64,000 nt of DNA, taken from the NCBI RefSeq assembly GCF_018413645.1, contig NZ_JAHCDA010000003.1, positions 422,969-486,968 on the forward strand. Reading direction: 5' to 3'. Below are positions 53,137 to 62,231 of this stretch, in pieces. Source of the stretch: Roseococcus pinisoli (GTDB lineage: Bacteria; Pseudomonadota; Alphaproteobacteria; Acetobacterales; Acetobacteraceae). The position numbers and the translations under genes were made by a program. Under the pieces are notes generated by a model, which did not search any database, had not been told where the DNA came from, and was given only the letters and a program-made list of their open reading frames with translations. Within the stretch, counting starts at the first letter, position 1. The number at the start of each line of letters is the position of its first letter.

Positions 53137-54005
53137 AGCGCCAGAATCCGCTCCGGATCGGCCCGGCCGGTGAGGAGGTCGACGAGACCCAGCATATTGC
53201 CGCGGAAGCGGCCCCAGCGGTCGACCTCCGGCTCCGGCATCGGGGAGCGCGCGAGGTTCATCGCGCAATGCCGCGCGACGGAGCGCAGCGCGTGGCTCCA
53301 GGGATAGCTGCCCTTCCGGGCGAGGTAGATGGGGTTCACGACCTGCGAATAGCCGAGCTTGATGCCCGGCACACGACCCGACTTGGTGCCGAGATGCACG
53401 CCGCGCGCGCCGTGCAGGCGATAGATCTTCCCATAGGGCAGGAGGCGACGCGTGAGATCCAGATCCTCGTACCAGCCATAGAGCGGCAGCTTCTCGTCGA
53501 AGCGCAGCCCATGCTGGCGGACGGGCGCGAGCCGCAGCGCCATGTTGCAGCCATAGCCGTTGAAGTGCTCGTGGAAGCCGAGCAGACCGGCCGGCGGCGT
53601 ATCGGCGGCCAGCGTCTCGCGCGCGGCCTCCGGCGTGATGCCGGGGCCCTTGGCGCCGTCGGCGATGACGGTGCCGGTCGCGACCACGCATTCGGGATGC
53701 GTGGCGAGCATGCCTTCGAGTGCCTCCAGCCAGCGTGGGGCGGCGATGAAATCGTCGTCGAGGAAGAGCACGGCGTCGCAATCGCCGATCTCGTCCAGGA
53801 TGCGGTTACGCTGGCGCGGCAGGCCCGCCGGGGCGGTGAGGAAATCCACGCCCGGAAAGCGTTCCGCGAGGCCGGTCACGTCCTCGGGCGTCACGTGGCA
53901 CACGACGATGCGGTCGGGCGCGCGGGTCTGGAGGTCGAGCTCGCGCAGCACCTCGCCGAGGATGACGGGCCGCCCGCGCGTGGCGATTCCGATGGCGATC
54001 CTCAT
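53133..54005 (-). CDS. Glycosyltransferase family 2
   Basis: A 290-residue GT-A inverting glycosyltransferase. IGIATRGRPVILGEVLREL opens the fold, LPRQRNRILDE binds the nucleotide, and VLFLDDDF gives the metal-binding DxD. LYGWYEDLDLTRRLLPYG is the acceptor-side ED motif. It transfers a sugar from a nucleotide donor, probably onto a lipid-linked glycan at the cytoplasmic face. It is joined to both neighbours by 4-base overlaps. Donor and acceptor are unknown. Confidence 0.9.
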   Translation of the reverse strand: MRIAIGIATRGRPVILGEVLRELDLQTRAPDRIVVCHVTPEDVTGLAERFPGVDFLTAPAGLPRQRNRILDEIGDCDAVLFLDDDFIAAPRWLEALEGMLATHPECVVATGTVIADGAKGPGITPEAARETLAADTPPAGLLGFHEHFNGYGCNMALRLAPVRQHGLRFDEKLPLYGWYEDLDLTRRLLPYGKIYRLHGARGVHLGTKSGRVPGIKLGYSQVVNPIYLARKGSYPWSHALRSVARHCAMNLARSPMPEPEVDRWGRFRGNMLGLVDLLTGRADPERILAL

Positions 54006-54874
54006 GCGACGCTCGTCAGCGGGGCAGGGTGGGGAAGATCGCGCGCCTCGGCGGCGAGGAAGCCGGCGAGGCGCCCGCGGAAGGTCGCGAGGTAGTAGCG
54101 CGCGTTCAGCAGCCGGCCGCGCAGCAGCGAGACGCCGGCGCCGCCCACTGGCCGGTAGAGCAGCGGCGCCCAGACGCCCGCCGGCACGCGGTGGCGGCGC
54201 AGTGCGAAGCCGAGGCCGAGGCCATAGCGATCCGCCCGCGCGACCGCTTCCGGGGTCAGGCGCTTGTCGGGATGCACGACGCGCAGGTCGGGCGCGTAGC
54301 GCGCGGAGAGGCCCTTCGCCATGGCGCGGCAGACGAGGTCGTTGCCCTCCGCCGAGCCGAAGCGCGCGCCGGGGCCCATCGCCTCGTCGAAGCCGCCGAG
54401 GCCGAGGGCCACGTCGCGCCGGAGCCAGAGATTGAACTCGATCACGCTGGTCCAGACATTGGCGAGGGTGATCGGCCCCGCCGTCTCGTTCCAGCGGCCG
54501 GAGCCGAGCCCGCCCTGCGGCGCGGCCGCGGGGCCGGTGAGGATGGCGAGCGAGGGATCGGCGTCGAAGGCCGCGCGCACCCGCCCGAGCACGCCCGGCG
54601 GGAAGAGGCAGTCATCGTCGGGAAAGCCGACCAGGTCGCCGCAGGCATGCTGGAGGCCCATGTTGCGCCCCGCATTGGCATGGGCGCGCGGGCTGCGCAG
54701 ATGGCGCAGCTTCAGGCGGGGCGCATAGGCTTCCACCAGCGCGTCGAGCCGCCCGTCCTCGTTCTGGTCCACGAGCAGGACCTCGAAGGGGGCGCTGGCA
54801 TCGGCCAGCAGGCTGTCGAAGAGCTCGCCGATCTCGGCGACGCGGCCCTTCGTGGAGACGACGAGCGAGATCAT
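54002..54874 (-). CDS. Glycosyltransferase family 2
   Basis: A 290-residue GT2 enzyme: LVVSTKGRVAEIGELFDSLL at the start, RAHANAGRNMGLQHA for nucleotide binding, GFPDDDCLFPPG for the DxD, and later FGSAEGNDLVCRAMAKG with an acidic motif. It has the same length as its downstream neighbour but little alignable sequence outside the fold, so the two are not a recent duplication. It is joined by 4-base overlaps on both sides. Sugar specificity is unknown. Confidence 0.9.
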   Translation of the reverse strand: MISLVVSTKGRVAEIGELFDSLLADASAPFEVLLVDQNEDGRLDALVEAYAPRLKLRHLRSPRAHANAGRNMGLQHACGDLVGFPDDDCLFPPGVLGRVRAAFDADPSLAILTGPAAAPQGGLGSGRWNETAGPITLANVWTSVIEFNLWLRRDVALGLGGFDEAMGPGARFGSAEGNDLVCRAMAKGLSARYAPDLRVVHPDKRLTPEAVARADRYGLGLGFALRRHRVPAGVWAPLLYRPVGGAGVSLLRGRLLNARYYLATFRGRLAGFLAAEARDLPHPAPLTSVA

Positions 54875-56013
54875 GTCGCCTCCGCCGTCATGAAGGCCGG
54901 AAGCGGCGGCGCCTGATCGCGCGAGACGACCTCCAGCAGCTTGCGGCGGAACTCGGGGATGCTGAACTGCTGGGCTTGGGCGTGGCAGGCCTCCGGCGTG
55001 AAGGCGGCCTCGCGCGCCACGAAGTCGCGCACGGCGGCGACGATGGCGTCCGCGCTCTGCTCCTCGAAGAAAAGGCCGGTCGTGCCCTCGGCCACGATGT
55101 CCCGCGCGCCGCCACGGCCATAGACGATGAGCGGCGTGCCGCAGGCCTGGGCCTCGACCATGGCGATGCCGAAATCCTCCTCGGCAGCGAAGACGAAGGC
55201 GCGCGCGCCCTGCACCAGCGAGACGAGCTCTGCCTGCGGCACGCGGCCCCGGATCTCGATATTCGGCGCGCCCTTCGCGGCCGCGGCCACGAGGGGGGCG
55301 GAGGGTCCGTCGCCTGCGATGACCAGCTTCAGCTCCGGCATGCGGGCGAAGGCCTCGGCCACCAGCTCCACGCGCTTGTAGGGCACCTGGCGCCCGGCCA
55401 CGACGAAATGCGTGCGTGGCGCGGTGCTGAGCGGGAAGCCCTGCAGGTTCACGGGCGGATGCAGCACCTCGGCCTCGCGCCGCCAGACCTTGCGGATGCG
55501 CTCCGCGATGTAGCGGGAATTGCCGAGGATGACGTCGGGCCGCGCGGCGCTCAGCTGATCCCAGCCGCGCAGCTTGTGCAGCAGCCAGCGCGTGTAGAGG
55601 CCCTTGAGCCCACGGGTCAGCCCGGCCTGGCGCAGATACTGGTGCTGCAGGTCCCAGGCGTAGCGCATCGGGCTATGGACATAGGAGACGTGCTTCGTGC
55701 CGGGCCCGGTGATCACGCCCTTCGCCACGGCGTGCGAGGAGGAGATCACGAGGTCGTAGCCCTGCAGGTCGAACTGCTCGATCGCGAGCGGCATGAACTG
55801 GAGGTAGTTGCGGAACATCTTCTGCGCGAAGGGTAGGCGCTGGATGAAGCTCGTGGTCGGGACCTTGCCGCCCAGGAAGCCGCGCTGGCTGTCGGGCAGG
55901 AAATCGCAGAGCGCGTAGAGATCCGCCTCCGGAAAGCAGGCGAGCATCTGCTCCACCACGCGTTCGGAACCGGCGTAGCTGTCCAGCCATTCATGGATGA
56001 TGGCGATCTTCAT
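54871..56013 (-). CDS. Glycosyltransferase family 4
   Basis: A 380-residue GT-B retaining glycosyltransferase. KIAIIHEWLDSYAGSERVV is the acceptor-domain start, HSPMRYAWDLQHQYL is typical of mannosyl/rhamnosyltransferases of the WbaZ type, and FAAEEDFGIAMVEAQACGTP is the donor-binding E-x7-E motif. It probably adds mannose or a related sugar to the growing oligosaccharide. The start at 56013 overlaps the upstream GT4 stop by 4 bases. The longer upstream frame is a shadow of that gene. Confidence 0.92.
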   Translation of the reverse strand: MKIAIIHEWLDSYAGSERVVEQMLACFPEADLYALCDFLPDSQRGFLGGKVPTTSFIQRLPFAQKMFRNYLQFMPLAIEQFDLQGYDLVISSSHAVAKGVITGPGTKHVSYVHSPMRYAWDLQHQYLRQAGLTRGLKGLYTRWLLHKLRGWDQLSAARPDVILGNSRYIAERIRKVWRREAEVLHPPVNLQGFPLSTAPRTHFVVAGRQVPYKRVELVAEAFARMPELKLVIAGDGPSAPLVAAAAKGAPNIEIRGRVPQAELVSLVQGARAFVFAAEEDFGIAMVEAQACGTPLIVYGRGGARDIVAEGTTGLFFEEQSADAIVAAVRDFVAREAAFTPEACHAQAQQFSIPEFRRKLLEVVSRDQAPPLPAFMTAEAT

Positions 56014-57077
56014 CGCGGCAGAAATCCCAAGAGTCGTCGGGCAGCGGCTTCCCACGAAAAACTGGCGGTTCGATGGCGGCCCGCCTCGGCGAGCGAGGAG
56101 CGGAAGCCGGCATCGTCGGCGATCTGGCCGATGGCCTCGCCCAGGCTTTCCGGACGGGCGGCGTCGAACCAGAGCGCAGCCTCGCCGCAGACCTCGGCCA
56201 CGGCGCCGATCCGGCTCGCGACCACGGGGCAGCCGCACCACATGGCCTCGACCGGCGGCAGGCCGAAGCCCTCGTAGCGCGAGGGAAAGACGAGGCAGAG
56301 CGCCGATTCGTAGAGCGCGCGGAGCTCGGCATCCGAGACGCGGCCGAGGGGGCGGATATGCTGGTCGAGCTCCGCGCCGCCCTCTTGCCGGAAGACGCCT
56401 GCATCCTTGGCGCCGGCCACGGCGAGCACCAGCCCGCGCTCCCCGAGCGCGCCGATCGCATGCCGCAGCGCGGCGAGGTTCTTGTGCGCCGCACCCGTGC
56501 CGACCACCAGGGCGTAGCCGTGCCGCGCCAAGCCGTTGTGGTCCAGGATGTCGGAATCGGCGGGCTCGCGCAGGATGTGCTCGCCACCCTCCAGCGTGAC
56601 GCCGAGTTTTTTGGGTTGGACCGACAGGTTTTCCGCGATCCGCCTCGCGGAGAATTCGGAGACCGTCAGGATGCGCGCGCCACGCAGCGCCAGTATCCGC
56701 TGCAGCGTCCGGTACCAGCCGCGGAACTTCCAGGAATAGCTTTCGGGCGTGTCGAAGACGCCGGCGTCGTGGATCACCACGGCCTGGTTGCTGCCGGCGA
56801 GAATCGGCGCGGTATTGCCCAGATTCAGCAGGAAGTCGCCCTGCAGGGCACGCGGCAGGTCAAGCTGTTCCCAGAGCTGGCCGGAGCGGCTGCCGATGAT
56901 CCGCGGGGCCAGGAAGGGATAGGCCTCCAGCCCCTCGGCGCCCGGCGGCGCCAGCAGCCGGATGGGAGGGGCCTCGCCGGCGGCGACAAGCCCATCCAGG
57001 GCGCGCGTGATCTCGCGCGCATAGCGCTGCACGCCCGTGAGGCCCTGCGTGAGGAAACGCCCGTTCAGTACGATCAT
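56010..57077 (-). CDS. Glycosyltransferase family 4
   Basis: A 355-residue GT4 enzyme. LNGRFLTQGLTGVQRYAREI is the typical N-terminus of this subgroup, VVIHDAGVFDTPESYSW and ILTVSEFSARRIAENL are acceptor-domain marks, and FPSRYEGFGLPPVEAMWCG is the E-x7-E donor site. It is a different subgroup from the GT4 downstream. It overlaps the flippase gene by 4 bases. The sugar is unknown. Confidence 0.92.
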   Translation of the reverse strand: MIVLNGRFLTQGLTGVQRYAREITRALDGLVAAGEAPPIRLLAPPGAEGLEAYPFLAPRIIGSRSGQLWEQLDLPRALQGDFLLNLGNTAPILAGSNQAVVIHDAGVFDTPESYSWKFRGWYRTLQRILALRGARILTVSEFSARRIAENLSVQPKKLGVTLEGGEHILREPADSDILDHNGLARHGYALVVGTGAAHKNLAALRHAIGALGERGLVLAVAGAKDAGVFRQEGGAELDQHIRPLGRVSDAELRALYESALCLVFPSRYEGFGLPPVEAMWCGCPVVASRIGAVAEVCGEAALWFDAARPESLGEAIGQIADDAGFRSSLAEAGRHRTASFSWEAAARRLLGFLPR

Positions 57078-58597
57078 GCCAGGCCCGATTGCAGAAGCCG
57101 CCGCGCCTGCCAGGGGCGCCGCAGCAGGGGACGCAGCGTCGTGCGTTCCTCCGGCGTCAGCGCGCGCAGGGTCGCCAGCGCGGTGAGGAGGAAGCCCGGC
57201 ACGGCGACGAGCACGGCCCAGCGCCAGTCGGGCATCAGGACGGTCGCGATCAGCGCGACCAGGGAAACCGCCAGCGCCCAGCCCAGGCGCTGTGCCGCCT
57301 GCCGCGCGGGCGGGTAGAGCCAGCCCGCGAGCCAGAACTTGCCCAGGCAGTCCGTCAGCGCGCGCAGCCCCCAGGCAACGGCCGCACCCTCGATGCCGAA
57401 GCGCCAGAGCATCAGGGCGGAGACCGGCAGGAAGACCACGACCTCGGCCAGGATCAGCTTGGCCGTCGCGTCCGGGCGGCCCATCGCGTCGAGCAGGGCG
57501 TTGGCGGAGAAGGACAGGCAGGAGAAGAAGATGCCGGCGGCCAGGATGCGCAGCACCATCCCGCCCTGGGCGGCGAAGTCGGCGCCGAGCCAGAGGGCGA
57601 GCACCCAATCGCCGATCCCGGCCAGGACGAGGCAGGGCGGCAGGGTCAGCAGGATCATCAGCATGGCGCCGCGCCGCAGCAGGCCGGCGGTCACCTCGGG
57701 CAGCGTGCGGAAGGCCGATGCCATGGCGGGCAGCATCGCCTGCGCGATGGCGACGGGCAGGATCCACATGCGCAGCACGAGATCGAGCGGCGTCGCGTAA
57801 TGGGCCACGGCGGCCAGGGTCAGCATGGCGCCGATCAGGAAGCGGTCGGCGTAGAGAAGGGCCTGGTTAAGCAGCGAGGCGAAGGTCATCCAGCCGCCGA
57901 TGCGCAGCAGCGGCAGCACCATCTTCGGATGGCCGACCGACAGGCGCGGCAGCAGCGGTCGCGCCAGCCAGAGATAGGAGAGCGTGTTCGCGAGCCGGCA
58001 GGCGACCAGCGCCAGCATCACCGCCACCAGGCTCGGCCAGACCATGAGGAGGAGCAGCGGGCCGACGTAATACATGGCCGCCACGGGGATGGTGACGAGA
58101 TTGGCCGCCGCAAAGCGCTGATGCGCCGCCAGTACGCCCCAGAGGGCGGCGTTGATGACGATGAGCGGCGCCGAGCAGGCCAGCACGCGGAAGGCGATGA
58201 GCGCCTCGTCCTGCAGCGCCGGGGGGACATTCAGGGCACTGGTCATGAGCCAGGGCAGGATCAGCCAGAAGACCAGGGCGCCGAAGCTGGCGAAGCCGCC
58301 GAGCGCGACCATGGCGGTGCCGACCAGCCGGCCGGCCTCGGCATCCTCGCCGTCGCCCATGCGCTCCGAGAGGCCGCGGGTGAGAGCGGGGCCGATTCCC
58401 AGATCGAAGATGCCGAAGACGCCGACCAGAGCCAGGGCCAGGGTGAAGAGGCCCCAGCGGTCGAGGCCCATCTCGCGGATCAGCAGCGGGGTGAGAACCA
58501 GAGCGAGGAGGAGAGGAAGGCCCCGCCCCATCGCGTTCCAGAACATGCCGGAGATCAGACGGCGCACGCCGGCCCGCGCCTCGATGGACTGGTTCAT
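57074..58597 (-). CDS. Wzx-type lipid-linked oligosaccharide flippase
   Basis: A 507-residue membrane protein with 12-14 hydrophobic segments, a member of the MOP/polysaccharide_synt superfamily. LALVGVFGIFDLGIGPALTRGLSERMGDG near residues 40-70 is the usual conserved loop. It should flip the undecaprenyl-linked glycan made by the downstream transferases across the inner membrane. No Wzy-like polymerase or Wzz gene is near, so the glycan may be a single unit. It follows the sugar-phosphate transferase by 39 bases and overlaps the first GT4 by 4. Confidence 0.9.
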   Translation of the reverse strand: MNQSIEARAGVRRLISGMFWNAMGRGLPLLLALVLTPLLIREMGLDRWGLFTLALALVGVFGIFDLGIGPALTRGLSERMGDGEDAEAGRLVGTAMVALGGFASFGALVFWLILPWLMTSALNVPPALQDEALIAFRVLACSAPLIVINAALWGVLAAHQRFAAANLVTIPVAAMYYVGPLLLLMVWPSLVAVMLALVACRLANTLSYLWLARPLLPRLSVGHPKMVLPLLRIGGWMTFASLLNQALLYADRFLIGAMLTLAAVAHYATPLDLVLRMWILPVAIAQAMLPAMASAFRTLPEVTAGLLRRGAMLMILLTLPPCLVLAGIGDWVLALWLGADFAAQGGMVLRILAAGIFFSCLSFSANALLDAMGRPDATAKLILAEVVVFLPVSALMLWRFGIEGAAVAWGLRALTDCLGKFWLAGWLYPPARQAAQRLGWALAVSLVALIATVLMPDWRWAVLVAVPGFLLTALATLRALTPEERTTLRPLLRRPWQARRLLQSGLA

Positions 58598-58636
58598 TGT
58601 GGCTGCGCCTGGCTAGTAGGAGGCGCCGAACCTAGC

Positions 58637-59446
58637 TCAGCAGGCGCCGCGGCGCGACAGCACCGCCATCGGGGTGCGCAGGAGGATGACGACGTCCTGC
58701 CAGAGCGAGGGGCGGGACACGTAGGCGACGTCGAGGGCCACGCGCTGGGCGTAGCTGGTGTCCGAGCGGCCGGAGACCTGCCACAGACCCGTGAGGCCGG
58801 GGCGAACGCTCATGTAATGGGCGGCGGCCGCGCCGTAGAAGCGGTCGAGCTCCGACTGGAGGACGGGGCGGGGGCCGACCAGGCTCATCTGGCCGATCAG
58901 CACGTTGATGAGCTGCGGCAGCTCGTCGAGCGAGGTGGCGCGCAGGAAGCGGCCGATCCGCGTGACGCGGGGATCGTTCTTCAGCTTGTGGGTGGCTTCC
59001 CACTCCGCCCGGGCTTCGGGATCGCGCGCTAGCAGCGCCTCGAGCCGGGCCTGGCTGTCGATCACCATCGAGCGGAACTTGAGGCACGGGAAATCGCGGC
59101 CGTTGCGGCCGATGCGGCGGTGGCCGTACAGGGCCGGCCCGCCATCGGCGCGGATCAGCAGCGCGATGGTCAGCATGATCGGGGCCAGCATCGCGAGCAG
59201 GGCGCCAGCGCCCAGCGCGTCCATGGTCCGCTTGAGCGCAGGCCGCAGCCCCTCACGCCATTGGGCATGCGGAGGCGCCAGCATCACACTGGCGGCGCGG
59301 AACTCGCCGCCCACGCGCGTCTCGCGGAGGGTGACTTCACGCTGCAGGGACGTAAAAGCGTCCAACCCAGGCATCCTTGCCTCATTCACGGTGACGCGGC
59401 CGAAGCAGGCCTTCACCGATGCCGTTGCAGCGCGGGAGAGGGTCAT
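58637..59446 (-). CDS. Initiating sugar-phosphate transferase (WbaP/ExoY type)
   Basis: A 269-residue polyprenyl-phosphate hexose-1-phosphate transferase. One hydrophobic hairpin (about 78-100) anchors it; ALYGHRRIGRNGRDFPCLKFRSMV, LRATSLDELPQL and SLVGPRPVL are the conserved catalytic blocks, and RPGLTGLWQVSGRS the C-terminal one. It starts glycan synthesis by loading the first sugar phosphate onto undecaprenyl phosphate. I chose the ATG at 59446 behind GGGAG; a GTG at 59461 and an ATG at 59375 (with GAGG) are alternatives. It is the first gene of the operon. Confidence 0.92.
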   Translation of the reverse strand: MTLSRAATASVKACFGRVTVNEARMPGLDAFTSLQREVTLRETRVGGEFRAASVMLAPPHAQWREGLRPALKRTMDALGAGALLAMLAPIMLTIALLIRADGGPALYGHRRIGRNGRDFPCLKFRSMVIDSQARLEALLARDPEARAEWEATHKLKNDPRVTRIGRFLRATSLDELPQLINVLIGQMSLVGPRPVLQSELDRFYGAAAAHYMSVRPGLTGLWQVSGRSDTSYAQRVALDVAYVSRPSLWQDVVILLRTPMAVLSRRGAC

Positions 59447-59559
59447 CCGCTCCCTGGCCACGATGCGGTTTTACCCGTCGATCGCTGGCGGTAATCGGGC
59501 CCGGGTGGGGCAGGATTATGGCACGGAGGCTGCCTTACTCTTGCCGCCAAGACTCTGAA

Positions 59560-61152
59560 ATGCCACGAGGAATGCAACCGCGCCCGGAGGCCGTCTTGTC
59601 CCGTCTCGCCTATCCCGCCTCATGCCTGCTGGGAGCTTTGTTGGCGATCCATTTGTTCGGGTTGGATTTCGTCTGGCCGCGATCGGGGCTCGATTGGCGT
59701 CCGGTCGGGGACGCGGCCCAGCATGTGATCGCCCAGCGCCACTTTCTGGCGGGTGGCTGGAGCTGGCCGCCCCTCGACGTGGCGACGCTCGGAAATGTGA
59801 ATCTTGCGTTTCTCGATGGAATTCCCGCCCTGGCCCTGCCGCTGAAGGCGCTGCACCCGCTGCTGCCGGAGGGATTCCATGGAATCGGGCAGTTCTACGT
59901 GCTCGCCTGGGTCCTGCAGCCGGTGGCGGCCGTCTGGGCGCTGCGAGGTGCGGGCATCCGCGGCTTCTGGCCGGGAATCGCGGTGGCGCTGATGGCGAGC
60001 GCCATGCCCGCCTTCATCATGCGCTATGGCCACGCCGCGCTCTGCGGGCATTTCGTGATCCTGGTGTCGCTCGGCCTCTATTTCAGGTTGCTGGAATCGC
60101 CTCGCTGGTGGGCGATCGCGGTGCCCTGGCAAGCGGTGGCGCTGCTCATCCATCCCTATCTGGCGCTCATGTCGCTGGCGCTTCTCGCGGTCGTGCCGCT
60201 GACGCTGCTGCTGCGGGGGGATCGCTTCCTGCGTGCGGGAATCGGCGCGGCGCTGGCCCTGGCGGCGATGATCGGCGTGATGGCGGGCTTCGGCTATTTC
60301 GGCGCCTCGGGAGATGGCGGCTACGGGCAATACGCGCTGAACCTGCTCTCCCCCGTTTGGCCCTTTCGCTCTCTTCTCCTGGGCGGCTGGGTCTCGGCGG
60401 AGGTGGATGCGACGGGCCATGGCGGGTGGGAGGGCTACAACTGGCTGGGGCTCGGCCTCTGGGCCGCGCTGATCGCGGGCGTGTTCGTGGCTCGGCAGCG
60501 GATCGCGCCGGCGCTGCGTGACCATCTCGGCCTCGTGCTCGCACTGCTGGGGCTGACCGCGCTGGCGCTCTCGTTCCGGATCGGCCTCGGCGACCGCATC
60601 CTCCTGGATCTCGGCCCGGCGCCGGGCGTGCTGGAGCAGTTCCGCGCCTCCGGCCGCTTCTTCTGGCCCGTCGGCTACGCCTTGATGATCGGGGCGGCCG
60701 TGCTGCTCGCGGGCCGGGGGGCGCGCGGCGTCGCCATCCTGCTGGCCTGCGCGCTGCTGCAATTCGTGGATGCCGCGCCGATGCGGGAGGGGCTGCGTCT
60801 CTGGGCCGCGCAGCGCGCGCCGTGGACCGTCCCGGCCGACGAGTTGCGTCCCCTGTTCCGCGAGGCGCGGAGCATCACCTTGCTGCCCTCCTGGGCCTGC
60901 ATCCCGCCGAGCGACGACGCGGCGCGGATCCGCACGCTGGAGCTGCTGCTCCTCGCCAGCGAGACGCCGCGGCCCATGAACACCATGTATGCCGCGCGTT
61001 GGCGCACGCCCCCGCGTTGCAACGATGCGGCGGTGATGGCCTCGCCACTGGCGCCGGGCGAGTTGCGGGTGGGGCTGGCCGCTCGGGAAGGCTTCGCCGG
61101 CCTTTCGGGCTCAGGCTGCCGGGCGGCGGGAGACCTCACGGTCTGCCGTTGA
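59560..61152 (+). CDS. DUF6311-like polytopic membrane protein (GT-C-like)
   Basis: A protein of about 530 residues with many transmembrane helices and a soluble C-terminal part. The early GDAAQHVIAQRHFLAGGWSW and FLDGIPALALPLKALHP resemble DUF6311, a family seen beside glycan genes whose GDAAQH acidic loop recalls GT-C glycosyltransferases. Function is unproved. It is divergent from the glycan operon across 113 bases and overlaps the convergent GtrB-like gene by 42 bases. The start is uncertain (ATG 59560 or 59572, neither with a well-spaced ribosome site). Confidence 0.78.
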   Translation: MPRGMQPRPEAVLSRLAYPASCLLGALLAIHLFGLDFVWPRSGLDWRPVGDAAQHVIAQRHFLAGGWSWPPLDVATLGNVNLAFLDGIPALALPLKALHPLLPEGFHGIGQFYVLAWVLQPVAAVWALRGAGIRGFWPGIAVALMASAMPAFIMRYGHAALCGHFVILVSLGLYFRLLESPRWWAIAVPWQAVALLIHPYLALMSLALLAVVPLTLLLRGDRFLRAGIGAALALAAMIGVMAGFGYFGASGDGGYGQYALNLLSPVWPFRSLLLGGWVSAEVDATGHGGWEGYNWLGLGLWAALIAGVFVARQRIAPALRDHLGLVLALLGLTALALSFRIGLGDRILLDLGPAPGVLEQFRASGRFFWPVGYALMIGAAVLLAGRGARGVAILLACALLQFVDAAPMREGLRLWAAQRAPWTVPADELRPLFREARSITLLPSWACIPPSDDAARIRTLELLLLASETPRPMNTMYAARWRTPPRCNDAAVMASPLAPGELRVGLAAREGFAGLSGSGCRAAGDLTVCR

Positions 61153-62088
61153 GGGGAGGTGCCGCTCCACCAGGTAGAGCGGCCTTCCCTTGGTCTCGTT
61201 GAAGATGCGCCCGAGATACTCGCCGATGATGCCGAGGGTCATGAGCTGCACGCCGCCCAGGAACAGCACCACCGCCATGAGGCTCGGATAGCCCGCTGTC
61301 GGGTTGCCGAAGAAGAGTGTCCGCACCACCAGCTGCAGAAGATAGAGGCCGGCGAAGAAGGCGGTGGCGAGGCCCAGATAGGTCGCGATCTTGAGGGGCG
61401 CCACGGTGAAGCTGGTGATGCCCTCGAGCGAGAGGTTCCACAGCTTCCAGTAGTTCCACTTGGTCTCGCCCGCGGCGCGGGGCGCGCGCTCATAGGGCAC
61501 GGCGACCGAGGGGAAGCCCACCCAGGCGAAGAGCCCCTTCATGAAGCGGTGCTGCTCGCGCATGGTCAGCAGCGCGTCCAGCGAGCGGCGGGACATGTAG
61601 CGGAAATCGCCCGTGTCGCGCGGCAGCTGCACCTTGCCGCCGAGGCGCTGCATCACCCGGTAGAACATCGAGGCCGTGGTGCGCTTCAGCCAGTTCTCAC
61701 CATGGCGGATGCTGCGCTGGGCATAGGCGATGTCGAATCCTTCCTGCGCGGCGGCGACGAGGGCGGGGATGACCTCGGGCGGGTCCTGCAGGTCGGCGTC
61801 GATGACCACGACGCCATGGGTAGCGCGGGCATGGTCGAGGCCGGCGGTCAGCGCGATCTCCTTGCCGAAGTTGCGCGACAGGTTGACCAGGGCCACCCGG
61901 GCGTCCCGGGCGGCGAGATCGCTCATGACCGCGAAGGTCGTGTCGCGCGAGCCGTCATTGACGTAGACGACCTCCCAGGGCCAGCCCAGCGCGTCCATCA
62001 CCGGCACCAGGCGGGCATGGAATTCGGGCAGCACCTCCTGCTCGTTATAGCAGGGCACGACGACGGAAAGGGTGGGGGCGAGCGACAT
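61111..62088 (-). CDS. GtrB/DPM1-like polyprenyl-phosphate glycosyltransferase
   Basis: A 325-residue GT2 enzyme with two C-terminal transmembrane helices. VVPCYNEQEVLPEFH, YVNDGSRD and VIDADLQDPPEVIP (DxD) form the catalytic domain; MREQHRFMKGLFAWVGF and YERAPRAAGETKWNYWKL identify the GtrB/DPM1 subgroup, which makes polyprenyl-phosphate sugars. Its product would be the donor for GT-C enzymes such as those at 50364 and 59560. Its last 42 bases overlap the end of the DUF6311-like gene on the other strand. Confidence 0.93.
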   Translation of the reverse strand: MSLAPTLSVVVPCYNEQEVLPEFHARLVPVMDALGWPWEVVYVNDGSRDTTFAVMSDLAARDARVALVNLSRNFGKEIALTAGLDHARATHGVVVIDADLQDPPEVIPALVAAAQEGFDIAYAQRSIRHGENWLKRTTASMFYRVMQRLGGKVQLPRDTGDFRYMSRRSLDALLTMREQHRFMKGLFAWVGFPSVAVPYERAPRAAGETKWNYWKLWNLSLEGITSFTVAPLKIATYLGLATAFFAGLYLLQLVVRTLFFGNPTAGYPSLMAVVLFLGGVQLMTLGIIGEYLGRIFNETKGRPLYLVERHLPSTADREVSRRPAA

Positions 62089-62231
62089 GCTGCCCGTATT
62101 GCCGACTGATCAAGACTTTTCGTGGGCGAATTTTACGCAGGGCGCCGAATAGCCCCGAGGAAGGCTTGTCGCCCGTTCTTCGCAGCGGCCCGCATCGGGT
62201 CTAGCTTTCCACGTTACGGAGGAGAAGTTCC

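Noticed and set aside
53133-54874. Tandem duplication of the two 290-residue GT2 genes
   Set aside because: Equal length is coincidental; outside the fold motifs the sequences do not match.
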